Positions 17,882 through 24,981 of a DNA stretch of 64,000 bases are shown piece after piece. The stretch comes from Flavobacterium sp. (GTDB lineage Bacteria > Bacteroidota > Bacteroidia > Flavobacteriales > Flavobacteriaceae). How positions within the stretch are numbered: the stretch's first letter is position 1; every line of letters starts with the position of its first letter. The stretch is taken from positions 310,001 to 374,000 of the forward strand of contig NZ_JAIXUB010000013.1 of assembly GCF_027484205.1 (NCBI RefSeq), written 5' to 3'. Position numbers and translations under genes: made by a program. The notes below the pieces were generated by a model. It was not told the DNA's origin, did no database searches, and worked only from the letters and a program-made list of their open reading frames with translations.

Positions 17882-19002
17882 CTAACTAAATTAGGTCAGC
17901 TATCAAAAAAACCACCCTTCGCCACCGCCACAAACACAGCTATTATTTCAGTTGACTCCAAACTAACTTCAACTTCCATTATAAACCATAGCGCAACTAT
18001 CTTAGCTACTTTGTACATACATAGGTAGTCCTTGCATTGCTTTTATGCACAGCTTACCTAGTTCAAACTAATCCTAACTGAACACTGACACAGAATATTG
18101 AACACTAAAAAAGCTGTCCATAAAACCAAATCCCCAGCAAGAGTATTTCTTTTTATTTGCCAGAAGCAATAATTTAAACTGCTTTCACGATGGCTAAATG
18201 CCAAACCGTTTCTCAACAATAAATACTCTGAAAACTGAGACTGCGACTGTCAACTAACAAACAGGCATCTATCCATCACAAAAGCAATCACCACATCCAA
18301 AAAAGCAAATAAAAAGTAATACCCTTGCCCCCGCTACTGCCACCTCGCACTAGGAAGTAAAATGCATTGCTTTTTGGCGATGCTTCAATATCTCGAAAGA
18401 AACCAAGCTGAATACTGACTACCGACCACTGAAGACTCAAAAAGCATCCCCAAAAACCAACTAAAGAAAGCGTGTAAAATAGTATGGTGGCACAAACCCT
18501 CAACTCCGATTGAAAAACTGTAAAGCCACTCAACTATTGTACACCCTTTCTCCGACGCCCAGCGTTCGATTGAAAAATACTTTCATTAAAATTTGGGAAA
18601 TCAATTCAAAATAAAAAAATAAAAAAAAGAGAGCAAAGATGCGTTCCAGGTATTCAAATAAGCAAGTTCAAGCCCTTCGGGTTTTATAAAAAATCTCCAC
18701 CCTCACACGTCATTGTGAATGAAGCTTAGCGCAATAAAGCAATCCCATCTTGCAAAGCAACTCGGATTAAGGAAAGTCGGGTAGTATTTTTTCTAAAAAA
18801 CTTGCTTATTTGAAACCTACCACTTCTACATATGGCTTTCTTTTTTTTCTTTTTTTCTTTTGAAATGAATTATTCTTCGCTTCCAATTAAAAAAACAATT
18901 AGCGAAAAAATTTATGTGTGTGCTGAGCATAGCGAGGCACCGAGTTTTCATCAGAAGCTAAGCAGGAAAAGAAGATTTTATAATCTTTAAAAATCCTAAG
19001 CC

Positions 19003-19425
19003 ATGACCAATTTTATCATCAAAACCCACAAAAAAGACACCCTCTACGCCAAACCTCACATTTTCATCCTCAACAAAGGAATGAACAGCGGTAAACCACT
19101 AAAAGAAGCCTGTGCCAATTGTTTTACACTCATTTTCGAAAACGCCGAAGATACCGAAAACTTCTATTTCATCGCATACAGTATGTGGCAAGCCAAATTC
19201 TGGCACATTCACCTTTGCGGTTCCGTAATCCCATTTTTGCGCTTGAACGATTTTAGAAAAGAATTCTTCTTAAAATCCCAGCAGTTAATGAATGATTTTG
19301 AAGAACACCAAAAAAACATTGCGGCACTTAAACTTTTAGAACAAAAGGAACTGCAATTTCATCAGAATATAGGCCTTATCAACGATTTACGCAGAGTGAT
19401 ACTGCATCGTTATTGCAATCGATAA
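19003..19425 (+). CDS. Conserved module protein, ~140 aa (DUF6943-like, tentative), copy 1
   Basis: 140 residues, homologous along its length to the product at 51496-51918: shared blocks are FIIKTHKKDT, KPH.F.LNKGMNSGKP.KE, GSVIPFL.L.D.RKEF, K.LEQ..., and LINDLRRVIL.RY. The end is helical and charged, no signal peptide or membrane span. I recall such proteins as DUF6943 in Flavobacteriaceae but am not certain. Function unknown. It is the first gene after the structured noncoding region in both module copies and is transcribed towards the small-gene operon on the other strand. Confidence 0.7.
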   Translation: MTNFIIKTHKKDTLYAKPHIFILNKGMNSGKPLKEACANCFTLIFENAEDTENFYFIAYSMWQAKFWHIHLCGSVIPFLRLNDFRKEFFLKSQQLMNDFEEHQKNIAALKLLEQKELQFHQNIGLINDLRRVILHRYCNR

Positions 19426-19448
19426 GTTTAATCCTAAAATCAATAAAA

Positions 19449-19628
19449 ATGACACTATTCATCCTATACCAAACCGACATCTGGAAAACCAAAAACTCCC
19501 GAATCTATTTCGGCGTATTCGATTCAAGAGAAAAAGCAAAAGATTGTGCAAAATATTATGGGTTATATGTGCCAAGTGCAAAAGTTGTTATTGAAAAAGT
19601 GGCTCTGAATCAATTCCACAGTAATTAG
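19449..19628 (+). CDS. Small hypothetical protein, 59 aa
   Basis: From ATG 19449: MTLFILYQTDIWKTKNSRIY... ending NQFHSN; 59 residues, with a pattern (VFDSREKAKDCAKYYG) that looks like a small compact alpha/beta protein. It follows the 140-residue gene by 23 nt and is followed by a terminator. No counterpart is present in the second module, so it may be an extra gene of copy 1. A longer start at 19413 would overlap the upstream gene. Confidence 0.5.
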   Translation: MTLFILYQTDIWKTKNSRIYFGVFDSREKAKDCAKYYGLYVPSAKVVIEKVALNQFHSN

Positions 19629-19635
19629 CAATTAA

Positions 19636-19661
19636 AAAGCCCGATCTCACGACCGGGCTTT
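19636..19661. terminator. Bidirectional terminator between convergent transcripts (module 1)
   Basis: Hairpin AAAGCCCGATC / GACCGGGCTTT with a 4-nt loop, A-rich on the left and T-containing on the right, sited between the plus-strand 140/59-residue genes and the minus-strand small-gene operon. Module 2 has an equivalent hairpin at 51921-51946. Confidence 0.8.
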
Positions 19662-19699
19662 CATTATTAACCTAAAAGTCACCACAACAAAAGGCTAAA

Positions 19700-19876
19700 C
19701 TATTTTTTGTGCTTCTTAAAAAGACACTTCAGTAGCAGTGATACTAAAAAACTTACCGTTGCTCCAATAGAAGCCAATACAATGGTTTTAATCACATCAG
19801 ACGAACCAATAGTCGCCATCAAACTGAGTAAAGTGCCTCCTGCTGTACCCATTAAGGTAGGTTGATTTACACTCAT
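19700..19876 (-). CDS. 58-residue holin-like membrane protein, copy 1
   Basis: Reading the minus strand from ATG 19876 gives 58 residues beginning MSVNQPTLMGTAGGTLLSLM, one membrane span (KTIVLASIGATVSFLVSLLL) and a basic tail KKHKK. The counterpart at 51988-52164 has the same length, the same PTLMGTAGGTLLS start, the SLLLK helix end and the KKHKK tail, so it is a real gene under selection despite its size. Its ATG overlaps the TGA of the upstream gene (ATGA), so translation is coupled. Size, glycine-rich first part, single span and basic end resemble small phage holins; that is inference. Confidence 0.75.
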   Translation of the reverse strand: MSVNQPTLMGTAGGTLLSLMATIGSSDVIKTIVLASIGATVSFLVSLLLKCLFKKHKK

Positions 19877-20100
19877 CCTGATTCCGATTGGGTATCATCG
19901 TCAGTTGTTGTTAACTGACACACCGCTGTAATTACACCACCAGCCACAGTCAAATAACCTGCAGTTGTTGTTACTATAACAGGTAACAAAATCGGTGCTG
20001 TTACAATCACACCTCCAACTGTGGCCAATACCAGTCCGATAGTTCGAAGCACTTTAAAAAACTTTGGAGTGGGTGCTTGTATTCTCTTAATCAATCTCAT
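19873..20100 (-). CDS. 75-residue double-hydrophobic membrane protein, copy 1
   Basis: Starts MRLIKRIQAPTPKFFKVLR, then a hydrophobic, glycine/alanine/valine-rich region that could span the membrane twice (TIGLVLATVGGVIVTAPILL, VIVTTTAGYLTVAGGVI), and ends TTTDDDTQSESG. The homologue at 52151-52366 keeps RAKAPTPKFFKVLRT and QLTTTDD. Overlaps the next gene by 4 nt. Function unknown; position between a peptidoglycan-enzyme-like gene and a holin-like gene suggests an envelope or lysis role. Confidence 0.7.
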   Translation of the reverse strand: MRLIKRIQAPTPKFFKVLRTIGLVLATVGGVIVTAPILLPVIVTTTAGYLTVAGGVITAVCQLTTTDDDTQSESG

Positions 20101-20121
20101 AACTATATGCTTTTAATTGAT

Positions 20122-20634
20122 TCAAACAAGCAAAACAGTAGTCGTAGCTTTGCATCCTCCGCCAATATCGAAAACGATAGTTTCAGGGTGGAATTTGATT
20201 ATAATAATGTCTCTTCCACCACCAATATCAGCATTCGAAGCAGCAAATCTTGAGATGTTACCTGTCAAAACAGTATTTCTACCTCCTATATCAACAGCAG
20301 CAAAAACCATTTTTCCCACATTCGTGCTTTTGCCTCCAATATCAGTTGTAGCAGTTGCCTCTGAAAATTGAAGTCCTCCACTAGAATTTTTACCACCTCC
20401 AATATCGGTTACAGTAGTAAATTCACCTTTAATGGTTTTACTACCGCCAATATCATCTGTGGAAGCTGATTCTTTCCGAATTTCTTGCGCACGAGAACCG
20501 CCAATATCGGCCACAGCTTTTTGCGAATTATCTCCACATCCAACAGTAATTGTGGTGATGAAAACTAGCATTACAAATACAATGCTTTTTAAAATTCTTG
20601 ATTTGTGCGCCACCGCGCCATTTACATTTTTCAT
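20122..20634 (-). CDS. Putative lipoprotein with seven DIGG repeats
   Basis: 170 residues. The N terminus has a charged start, a hydrophobic segment (IVFVMLVFITTIT) and a possible lipobox TVGC with Cys33, so it is probably an outer-membrane or periplasmic lipoprotein. The mature part is seven imperfect repeats centred on V/T/A-D-I-G-G, the DIGG motifs starting at residues 43, 61, 77, 98, 115, 136 and 156 (spacing 16-21). I recognise no family. It lies in the minus-strand operon between the DUF5675-like and 75-residue genes, but module 2 lacks it entirely, so it is an insertion or a variable slot. Plus-strand frames here merely mirror the repeats. Confidence 0.6.
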   Translation of the reverse strand: MKNVNGAVAHKSRILKSIVFVMLVFITTITVGCGDNSQKAVADIGGSRAQEIRKESASTDDIGGSKTIKGEFTTVTDIGGGKNSSGGLQFSEATATTDIGGKSTNVGKMVFAAVDIGGRNTVLTGNISRFAASNADIGGGRDIIIIKFHPETIVFDIGGGCKATTTVLLV

Positions 20635-20640
20635 GATCTT

Positions 20641-21036
20641 TTACGATTTAATAATTAATAAAACTTTTTCTGCGCTATCCAAAGCACTGTATACCAAGTT
20701 TTTCAACTTGATAAATGCCTTTCTGGACATCAGACCTAAGCCTGGTCCAGAAAGTTTTGTCACTGGAGCAATACAACCTTGCAATTCCTTTTGAGCATTA
20801 TTTGCAGGATGAAAAAGAATAAACTTTCTATTCGGCACATCCACCAATTCTAGATGCCATTTATACTTTGCACTGTATCGCTTTCTAATAAAATATTTCC
20901 CTTCCGGAATGCAGGAAACCTTCGTTCCGTTCATCTTCCAAGGCAATTCAATGGTGTTACAAATGAATTTGCCTTCGCATTCGAGTTTACCATTTGCTCC
21001 ATCAGGGAAATAAGCTCTGGTGAGTAATAAAACCAT
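20641..21036 (-). CDS. DUF5675-like protein, possible L,D-transpeptidase-like peptidoglycan enzyme, copy 1
   Basis: 131 residues. PEGKYFIRKRYSAKYKWHLE, then LFHPANNAQKELQGCIAP with His76 and Cys88. The H...N...GCI pattern resembles the catalytic His/Cys region of L,D-transpeptidases. Proteins of this size called DUF5675 occur in phages and bacteria. Residues 44-108 are identical in the second copy (52376-52771), much more conserved than the ends. No signal peptide. Its start overlaps the stop of the 252-residue gene by one base. Role in cell-wall attack or modification is inferred. Confidence 0.65.
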   Translation of the reverse strand: MVLLLTRAYFPDGANGKLECEGKFICNTIELPWKMNGTKVSCIPEGKYFIRKRYSAKYKWHLELVDVPNRKFILFHPANNAQKELQGCIAPVTKLSGPGLGLMSRKAFIKLKNLVYSALDSAEKVLLIIKS

Positions 21037-21794
21037 TACACACCACTATCAACTTTCGCAATCGATAATGGGTTAAATGCGCCATTTTTCAACGGATACA
21101 TAGTACCATTAATTTGTTGATAGAATTCAATTCCCAAAGCCAAAAACAAAGGTTTTGTACTAGCAGCCGTAACGGCATTTACATGGTTAATGACAGCTGT
21201 TGGAGTTGCATCCCAAGGCAAAATTGCTGTTTCAGAAGTAGCAACAACAAACGTTTCAGCTTCAAAATCTACCTCAGCTCCACCAGAGATAATTCTAAAG
21301 TGTGTAGTTCCACTAGGAGCAGCAATCATATTCGCAGGAATAAACGAAGCAATATCAACAGAGACTTCACCAGTAACACGATCAATTGTTGCCACAAATG
21401 GCGCGAACAAGCTTGTTCCAAGTTTTCCACGAATATTGAATTCAAAACCAAATAACAATTCAGCTTCTCCATCAATCACGTTACGCAAACCTCTTTCACT
21501 CACTAAATCGGCTTGAATAACCTTAATCATAGCTTGGGTTAAACGACTTACCATTCTACCATCTGCAGAATTGATAAGTAATGGTCTTAAAGCAGTGCGT
21601 AAAAGCTTCCCTGCTTTTCCAGCTCTACCAAACTCGGAGCCATTCTCACGAGTTCTTTGAAACGCTGGATCACTGGCAATTCTACTAGCGTCAATTCCGC
21701 CTTTTTCTCTGGCCAAGTGTCCATCCTGCGTTTTGTAAAAAGTAATATCCCCGATAGTACCTTTTAGTTTAATTATGCCTTTCTGTCTAGCCAT
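21036..21794 (-). CDS. Conserved 252-aa module protein, copy 1
   Basis: 252 residues, unknown function. Starts MARQKGIIKLKGTIGDITFY; the first 63 residues are identical in the second copy at 52771-53529 and most of the rest matches. The N-terminal 'GTIGDITFYKTQDG' segment followed by a basic helix-rich stretch and a C-terminal beta-rich half ending PLKNGAFNPLSIAKVDSGV recalls phage-type structural proteins and the DUF6266-type proteins of Bacteroidota, but I cannot assign it. First gene of the minus-strand module operon; no signal peptide or membrane span. Confidence 0.7.
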   Translation of the reverse strand: MARQKGIIKLKGTIGDITFYKTQDGHLAREKGGIDASRIASDPAFQRTRENGSEFGRAGKAGKLLRTALRPLLINSADGRMVSRLTQAMIKVIQADLVSERGLRNVIDGEAELLFGFEFNIRGKLGTSLFAPFVATIDRVTGEVSVDIASFIPANMIAAPSGTTHFRIISGGAEVDFEAETFVVATSETAILPWDATPTAVINHVNAVTAASTKPLFLALGIEFYQQINGTMYPLKNGAFNPLSIAKVDSGV

Positions 21795-21852
21795 AATCTT
21801 AACAATTTTTGTTTAATACTCATTTTCATAACTCACTTTCATTTCGTTAATC

Positions 21853-21885
21853 GTTGCAACAAAATCCCGAATGATTTAATCAAAG
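21853..21885 (-). promoter_or_regulatory. Conserved promoter/operator of the minus-strand module operon (copy 1)
   Basis: Both modules carry, upstream of the 252-residue gene, a TTTG box followed 19 nt later by a region containing the palindrome GTTGCAAC (21853-21860 here, 53584-53591 in copy 2), with the intervening TTAATCATTC/AAATCATTC also kept. TTTG plus ~19 nt fits the flavobacterial -33 box; the -7 box is poor, so an activator at GTTGCAAC is a possibility. Confidence 0.4.
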
Positions 21886-22060
21886 GTTCAATCATTAAAC
21901 CCACATTTCAAACACTCTCATTTCTAAACCAAACAAAATCACACATAATCGACTATTTTAATATGTTCTATTAATCAGAAATTACCTAGCTTTGTGATAG
22001 ATAATAAAGCTTACTCAAAGCCTAGTCAAAGGCATAGATAAAGCATTAAATTATAGAATA

Positions 22061-22264
22061 GTGATACCAAGCAGCACAAGGGTATGTATATATCCAAAAG
22101 ATGTGCAACGCATAATGGGAAAAGAATATGCTCAAGCAAGATTATATTTATTGAAGGTAAAGAAGCACCTAAATAAAGAACCACATCAACTTATCTCTAT
22201 TGAGGAATTTTGCGAGTATACAGGACTTAAAATAGAACACGTAGTGCGTTGCATAGTTGGATGA
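22061..22264 (+). CDS. 67-aa basic protein beside the att site, copy 1
   Basis: 67 residues from GTG 22061. Shared with 53796-53999: RVCIYPKD.QRI.GK.Y, K.LNK, IEEFC.Y.G.K.E.V. Helical, basic, no membrane span; the size and the adjacency to the recombination site would suit a small DNA-binding directionality factor, but no helix-turn-helix is certain. Upstream sequence AAAGGCATAGATAAAGCAT is conserved in module 2, and a TAGCTTTG -7-like box lies at 21987-21994. Confidence 0.65.
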   Translation: MIPSSTRVCIYPKDVQRIMGKEYAQARLYLLKVKKHLNKEPHQLISIEEFCEYTGLKIEHVVRCIVG

Positions 22265-22336
22265 AAATTGAACAGCTAAAAGACTGCTAAACCACTAAAA
22301 ATAAAGGAAACTAGTTCAAAAAATAGCATTGCTAAT

Positions 22337-22367
22337 TTTGTCAATTAATGATAATTCATTACATTTG
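22337..22367 (+). promoter_or_regulatory. Promoter pointing at the att site (module 1)
   Basis: TTTG (22337-22340), 19 nt, TACATTTG (22360-22367): an exact match to the flavobacterial TTG/TAnnTTTG promoter. No gene follows for 400 nt; the transcript would read into the tRNA-like sequence at 22467-22496 and the terminator behind it. A similar arrangement is at 54096-54126 in module 2. Confidence 0.55.
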
Positions 22368-22466
22368 AATTGTCAAAAAGGTACAAATCGAATTAATCTA
22401 TAAGGGGCACAATTCGGGGTACTTTAAAATAGTAAAATTGCAAGGTCAATAAAATAAAGACATACG

Positions 22467-22496
22467 AGAGCGGGTTGCAAACCCTCTTTCTCCGCC
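22467..22496 (+). other. 3' tRNA-Ser-like fragment: probable attachment site (left copy)
   Basis: GAGCGGGTTGCAAACCCTC followed by TTTCTCC, G and CCA reads as a T arm plus 3' acceptor half of a tRNA-Ser. No 5' half with GGAGAAA lies upstream, so it is a fragment. The 14-nt core CCCTCTTTCTCCGC (22482-22495) recurs exactly at 54242-54255. A tyrosine recombinase starts 270 nt to the right. Integration into tRNA 3' ends is the usual behaviour of such recombinases. Confidence 0.65.
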
Positions 22497-22517
22497 AGCT
22501 GGAAAGCAAATTGAATT

Positions 22518-22557
22518 AAAACCCTTAAAATCGTATGATTTTAAGGGTTTTTCTTTT
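22518..22557 (+). terminator. Terminator downstream of the left att sequence
   Basis: Perfect 15-bp stem (22518-22532 / 22537-22551), GTAT loop, then TTCTTTTT. It lies where a tRNA terminator would, just behind the tRNA-like 3' end. Confidence 0.8.
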
Positions 22558-22602
22558 TATCACATATCAAATTATTCATTCATTCGTGAACCTAAAGGGA
22601 TA

Positions 22603-22645
22603 AAATCGGTTACCCTAAACAATCCAAATCTTGGGTAACCGATTT
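22603..22645. promoter_or_regulatory. Inverted repeat between att and integrase
   Basis: AAATCGGTTACCC (22603-22615) and GGGTAACCGATTT (22633-22645) form a 13-bp perfect inverted repeat with a 17-nt spacer. The half-site TAAAATCGGTTAC is also present near the other island end at 54171-54183, so it may be a recombinase arm-type site rather than only a terminator. The remaining 22265-22766 interval shows no gene. Confidence 0.45.
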
Positions 22646-22766
22646 TTATTTCAGACTAGTATTCACAAGGCTTTACAGCCAGTTCAACAACCAGTTTAAA
22701 AACTGTACATCTTGTGGATTAGTCATATTGAAGTTAAATTTAATAACAACAAAAAAAGTCACCACA

Positions 22767-24005
22767 ATGAAAACAAAAGTTTCAATTCTCTTTTATGCAA
22801 AGAAAGCGAAAGCAGCTGCAAATGGTTTAATTCCTATCTACACGAGAATTACAATTAACGGAAAGCGTATCGAATTGAGTACAAACCGATTTGTAGAAAT
22901 ATCCAAATGGTCCACAGAAGCAGGTAAAATTAAAGGTACTTCAGAAGAAGCGCGTTCAATAAATAACCATCTTGATTTACTGAAAAGTCAAATAAGAGAT
23001 GCTGAAATGGAACTGATCTATAAAAAGATAACTGTAACTACAGAAACAATCAAGAGCAAACTATTAGGAGTTGATGAAAGAGCAAGAATGCTAGTTCCTA
23101 TCTTCCAAGACCACAACAACAAAATAAAAGAATTGGTTGGAAAAGAATACGCTCCAGGAACATTAGAACGCTACACTACTTCACTAAAACATACTATCGA
23201 GTTTATGCAATGGAAATACAATGTTTCCGATATTGATATAACAAAGATTGATCATGCTTTTATTACCGATTATGAGTTTTGGTTACGAAGCGTTAGAAAC
23301 TGTGCTAATAATACAGCTGTCAAATATCTTAAAAACTTCAATAAAATTATCAAGCTTTGTTTGGCCAATGACTGGCTAGAAAAAAATCCATTTGCAAACT
23401 ACAAATCAAAAGTTAAGGAAGTTGAACGAGTTTATCTCACTGAAGCAGAAATCCAATCAATAATTGAAAAAGATTTTAAAACAGAAAGACTTTCATTAGT
23501 TCGCGATATCTTCCTTTTTAGCTGCTTTACAGGTTTGGCATACATAGATGTTAAAAACTTAACAAAATCGCATATAAGCTACGGAATTGATGGCGAGAAA
23601 TGGATATTCACTCACAGACAAAAAACTGAAAGTGCTTCCAAAATTCCAATCCTTCCTGTTACTCAAATGATAATTGATAAATATGAAAATCATCCACAAT
23701 GTAATAACGAGGATAAACTACTACCTATCCTATCCAACCAAAAAATGAATGCTTATTTAAAAGAAATTGCAGGAGTTTGTGAAATAGAAAAAGAATTAAC
23801 TTTTCACATTGCTCGACATACTTTTGCAACGACTGTAACGCTTACAAATGGAGTTCCTATTGAATCAGTAAGTAAAATGTTAGGGCATAAAAATTTAAGA
23901 ACTACTCAACACTACGCAAAAGTACTAGATAGAAAAGTGAGTGAGGATATGAAAATTATTATGAGTAAGTTTAGTGAGGTAAACTTAAAAAGAAATGTTC
24001 CTTAA
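22767..24005 (+). CDS. Tyrosine recombinase/integrase (IntDOT-like)
   Basis: 412 residues from ATG 22767 (MKTKVSILFYAKKAK); an in-frame ATG at 22728 would add 13 unlikely residues. Arm-type DNA-binding domain (GKRIELSTNRFVEISKWS), core-binding SAM-like domain (~115-215), catalytic domain with FTGLAYIDVKNL, where the first Arg is replaced as in IntDOT, then HIARHTFAT (H-x-x-R), MLGHKNL and the nucleophile HYAKV Tyr. It is the only recombinase in the window and sits just inside the left att sequence, so it is the likely integrase of the 22.5-54.26 kb island. Confidence 0.9.
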   Translation: MKTKVSILFYAKKAKAAANGLIPIYTRITINGKRIELSTNRFVEISKWSTEAGKIKGTSEEARSINNHLDLLKSQIRDAEMELIYKKITVTTETIKSKLLGVDERARMLVPIFQDHNNKIKELVGKEYAPGTLERYTTSLKHTIEFMQWKYNVSDIDITKIDHAFITDYEFWLRSVRNCANNTAVKYLKNFNKIIKLCLANDWLEKNPFANYKSKVKEVERVYLTEAEIQSIIEKDFKTERLSLVRDIFLFSCFTGLAYIDVKNLTKSHISYGIDGEKWIFTHRQKTESASKIPILPVTQMIIDKYENHPQCNNEDKLLPILSNQKMNAYLKEIAGVCEIEKELTFHIARHTFATTVTLTNGVPIESVSKMLGHKNLRTTQHYAKVLDRKVSEDMKIIMSKFSEVNLKRNVP

Positions 24006-24019
24006 AAAGAAAATCATTA

Positions 24020-24048
24020 AAAGAAAGCCACTAAATGCAGCTTTCTTT
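24020..24048. terminator. Bidirectional terminator
   Basis: AAAGAAAGC (24020-24028) and GCTTTCTTT (24040-24048), a 9-bp stem between the convergent integrase and short-chain dehydrogenase genes. Confidence 0.7.
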
Positions 24049-24064
24049 ATTAAGAAAATACTTT

Positions 24065-24877
24065 CTATCTGATACCTTTTTCAACCTGAATACGAACCAT
24101 TTTTGTAAACCATGACAGTGGTAATAACCATCTTAAAAACAATAATATTGGGCCTTGACCACCCACTGCATACCTTAAACGATAGGAACTATCATTTGCG
24201 GCTTTCCAAACTTTTTTAGCCACTACGTCTGCTGTTGGTGCTGTTTTATAAGTGTCTAACATATTATGATGTGCCTTGATTGCATAATGATCATAATCGT
24301 TAGTTGATACAAAATCAATAGCAGTTTCAAATTCCGTTTTAATTGCACCAGGCTCAATGTTTTTAACTTTGATATTAAATTGTCTTAGTTCAAATTGTAG
24401 ACTCTCCATAAAACCTTCTATAGCCCATTTTGTAGCATGATACACGCTATATAAAGGAAAAGTTATGAGTCCACCCATTGATGTAGTGTTTATGATTATA
24501 CCTTTCATATTAGCTCTAAAATGCGGTAAAATAGCTCTAGTCACATTCATTACTCCAAAAACATTTGTCTCAAATTGTTTATTAATTTGGTCTTGCCTCA
24601 TAGCTTCAAAAGCACCTACAAGCCCGTAACCAGCGTTATTAAACAATACATCAATACCTCCAAAAACACTTATCGTATCTTTCACGGCTTGTTTAATAGT
24701 ACTTTCGTTCATAACATCTAAAGCAAATACTCGAAGACTTGGATAATGCAACAAATCATCACCTTTTTCTTTGGTTCTCATTGTTGCGGCAACATTCCAT
24801 CCTCTTTCTGCGAAGTAAATCGCTGTTAATCTTCCTATACCAGAAGAAGCACCAGTAATAAATATTGTTTTACTCAT
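24065..24877 (-). CDS. Short-chain dehydrogenase/reductase
   Basis: 270 residues, classical SDR: cofactor motif TGASSGIGR (8-16), NNAG (NNAGYG), catalytic YHATK (Tyr-x-x-x-Lys) and Ser in NTTSMGG. Substrate unknown. Divergent from a MerR regulator, with a dyad in the shared intergenic space, suggesting control by that regulator in response to an aldehyde, quinone or similar stress. Confidence 0.88.
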   Translation of the reverse strand: MSKTIFITGASSGIGRLTAIYFAERGWNVAATMRTKEKGDDLLHYPSLRVFALDVMNESTIKQAVKDTISVFGGIDVLFNNAGYGLVGAFEAMRQDQINKQFETNVFGVMNVTRAILPHFRANMKGIIINTTSMGGLITFPLYSVYHATKWAIEGFMESLQFELRQFNIKVKNIEPGAIKTEFETAIDFVSTNDYDHYAIKAHHNMLDTYKTAPTADVVAKKVWKAANDSSYRLRYAVGGQGPILLFLRWLLPLSWFTKMVRIQVEKGIR

Positions 24878-24924
24878 TTCTTTATTTTTTAAATTATTTT
24901 GTAAAAGTATATGTTATATTTGTA

Positions 24925-24953
24925 ACCATAAAGTATGAAGTATAGTTCATGGT
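24925..24953. promoter_or_regulatory. Dyad operator between SDR and MerR genes
   Basis: ACCAT (24925-24929) ... ATGGT (24949-24953) with AGTAT repeats between, inside the 104-nt divergent promoter region. A TATATTTG -7-like box is at 24915-24922. MerR-type regulators bind such spaced dyads. Confidence 0.4.
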
Positions 24954-24981
24954 ATTGAATTTAACACAAGATTAACATCAA

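Larger units (their letters stand above)
17589..18960. ncRNA. Large structured noncoding region, copy 1
   Basis: About 1.4 kb without a credible gene. Eight or more long stems occur in order, all with counterparts in the copy at 50152-51460: A 17621-17638/17672-17687; B 17701-17725/17759-17781; C 17827-17838/17899-17910; D 18044-18055/18111-18122; E 18137-18160/18305-18328 with an inner stem at the GATGG/CCATC blocks; F 18367-18385/18442-18460; G 18467-18491/18525-18549; H 18653-18668/18799-18814. Stems A, D, F, G and H differ in sequence between copies yet pair in each. Conserved unpaired blocks include TTCCCAACGCT, CCCCAGCAAGAGTATT, TTCAAGCCC, GAGCATAGCGAGGCAC and a CTTT-rich pyrimidine tract (18834-18861). 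Strand undecided: five A-C oppositions on the plus strand would be G-U on minus, against about one the other way, weakly favouring a minus-strand RNA; the T-rich tract at the right end would suit plus. No function known. Confidence 0.6.

Noticed and set aside
17831..18533. Open frames of 60-80 codons within the structured region
   Set aside because: They cross stem arms, have no counterpart in copy 2, lack ribosome sites and coding-like composition.
16496..19000. CRISPR array next to the Cas9-like fragment
   Set aside because: No regularly spaced direct repeats of 24-47 nt are present.
20117..20794. Plus-strand frames with PPIS-type repeats
   Set aside because: They are the complement of the DIGG repeats and of DUF5675; the minus-strand operon with start/stop overlaps is more credible.
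22467..22496. Intact tRNA-Ser gene
   Set aside because: Only the T arm and 3' acceptor half are recognisable; there is no 5' acceptor, D arm or anticodon arm.
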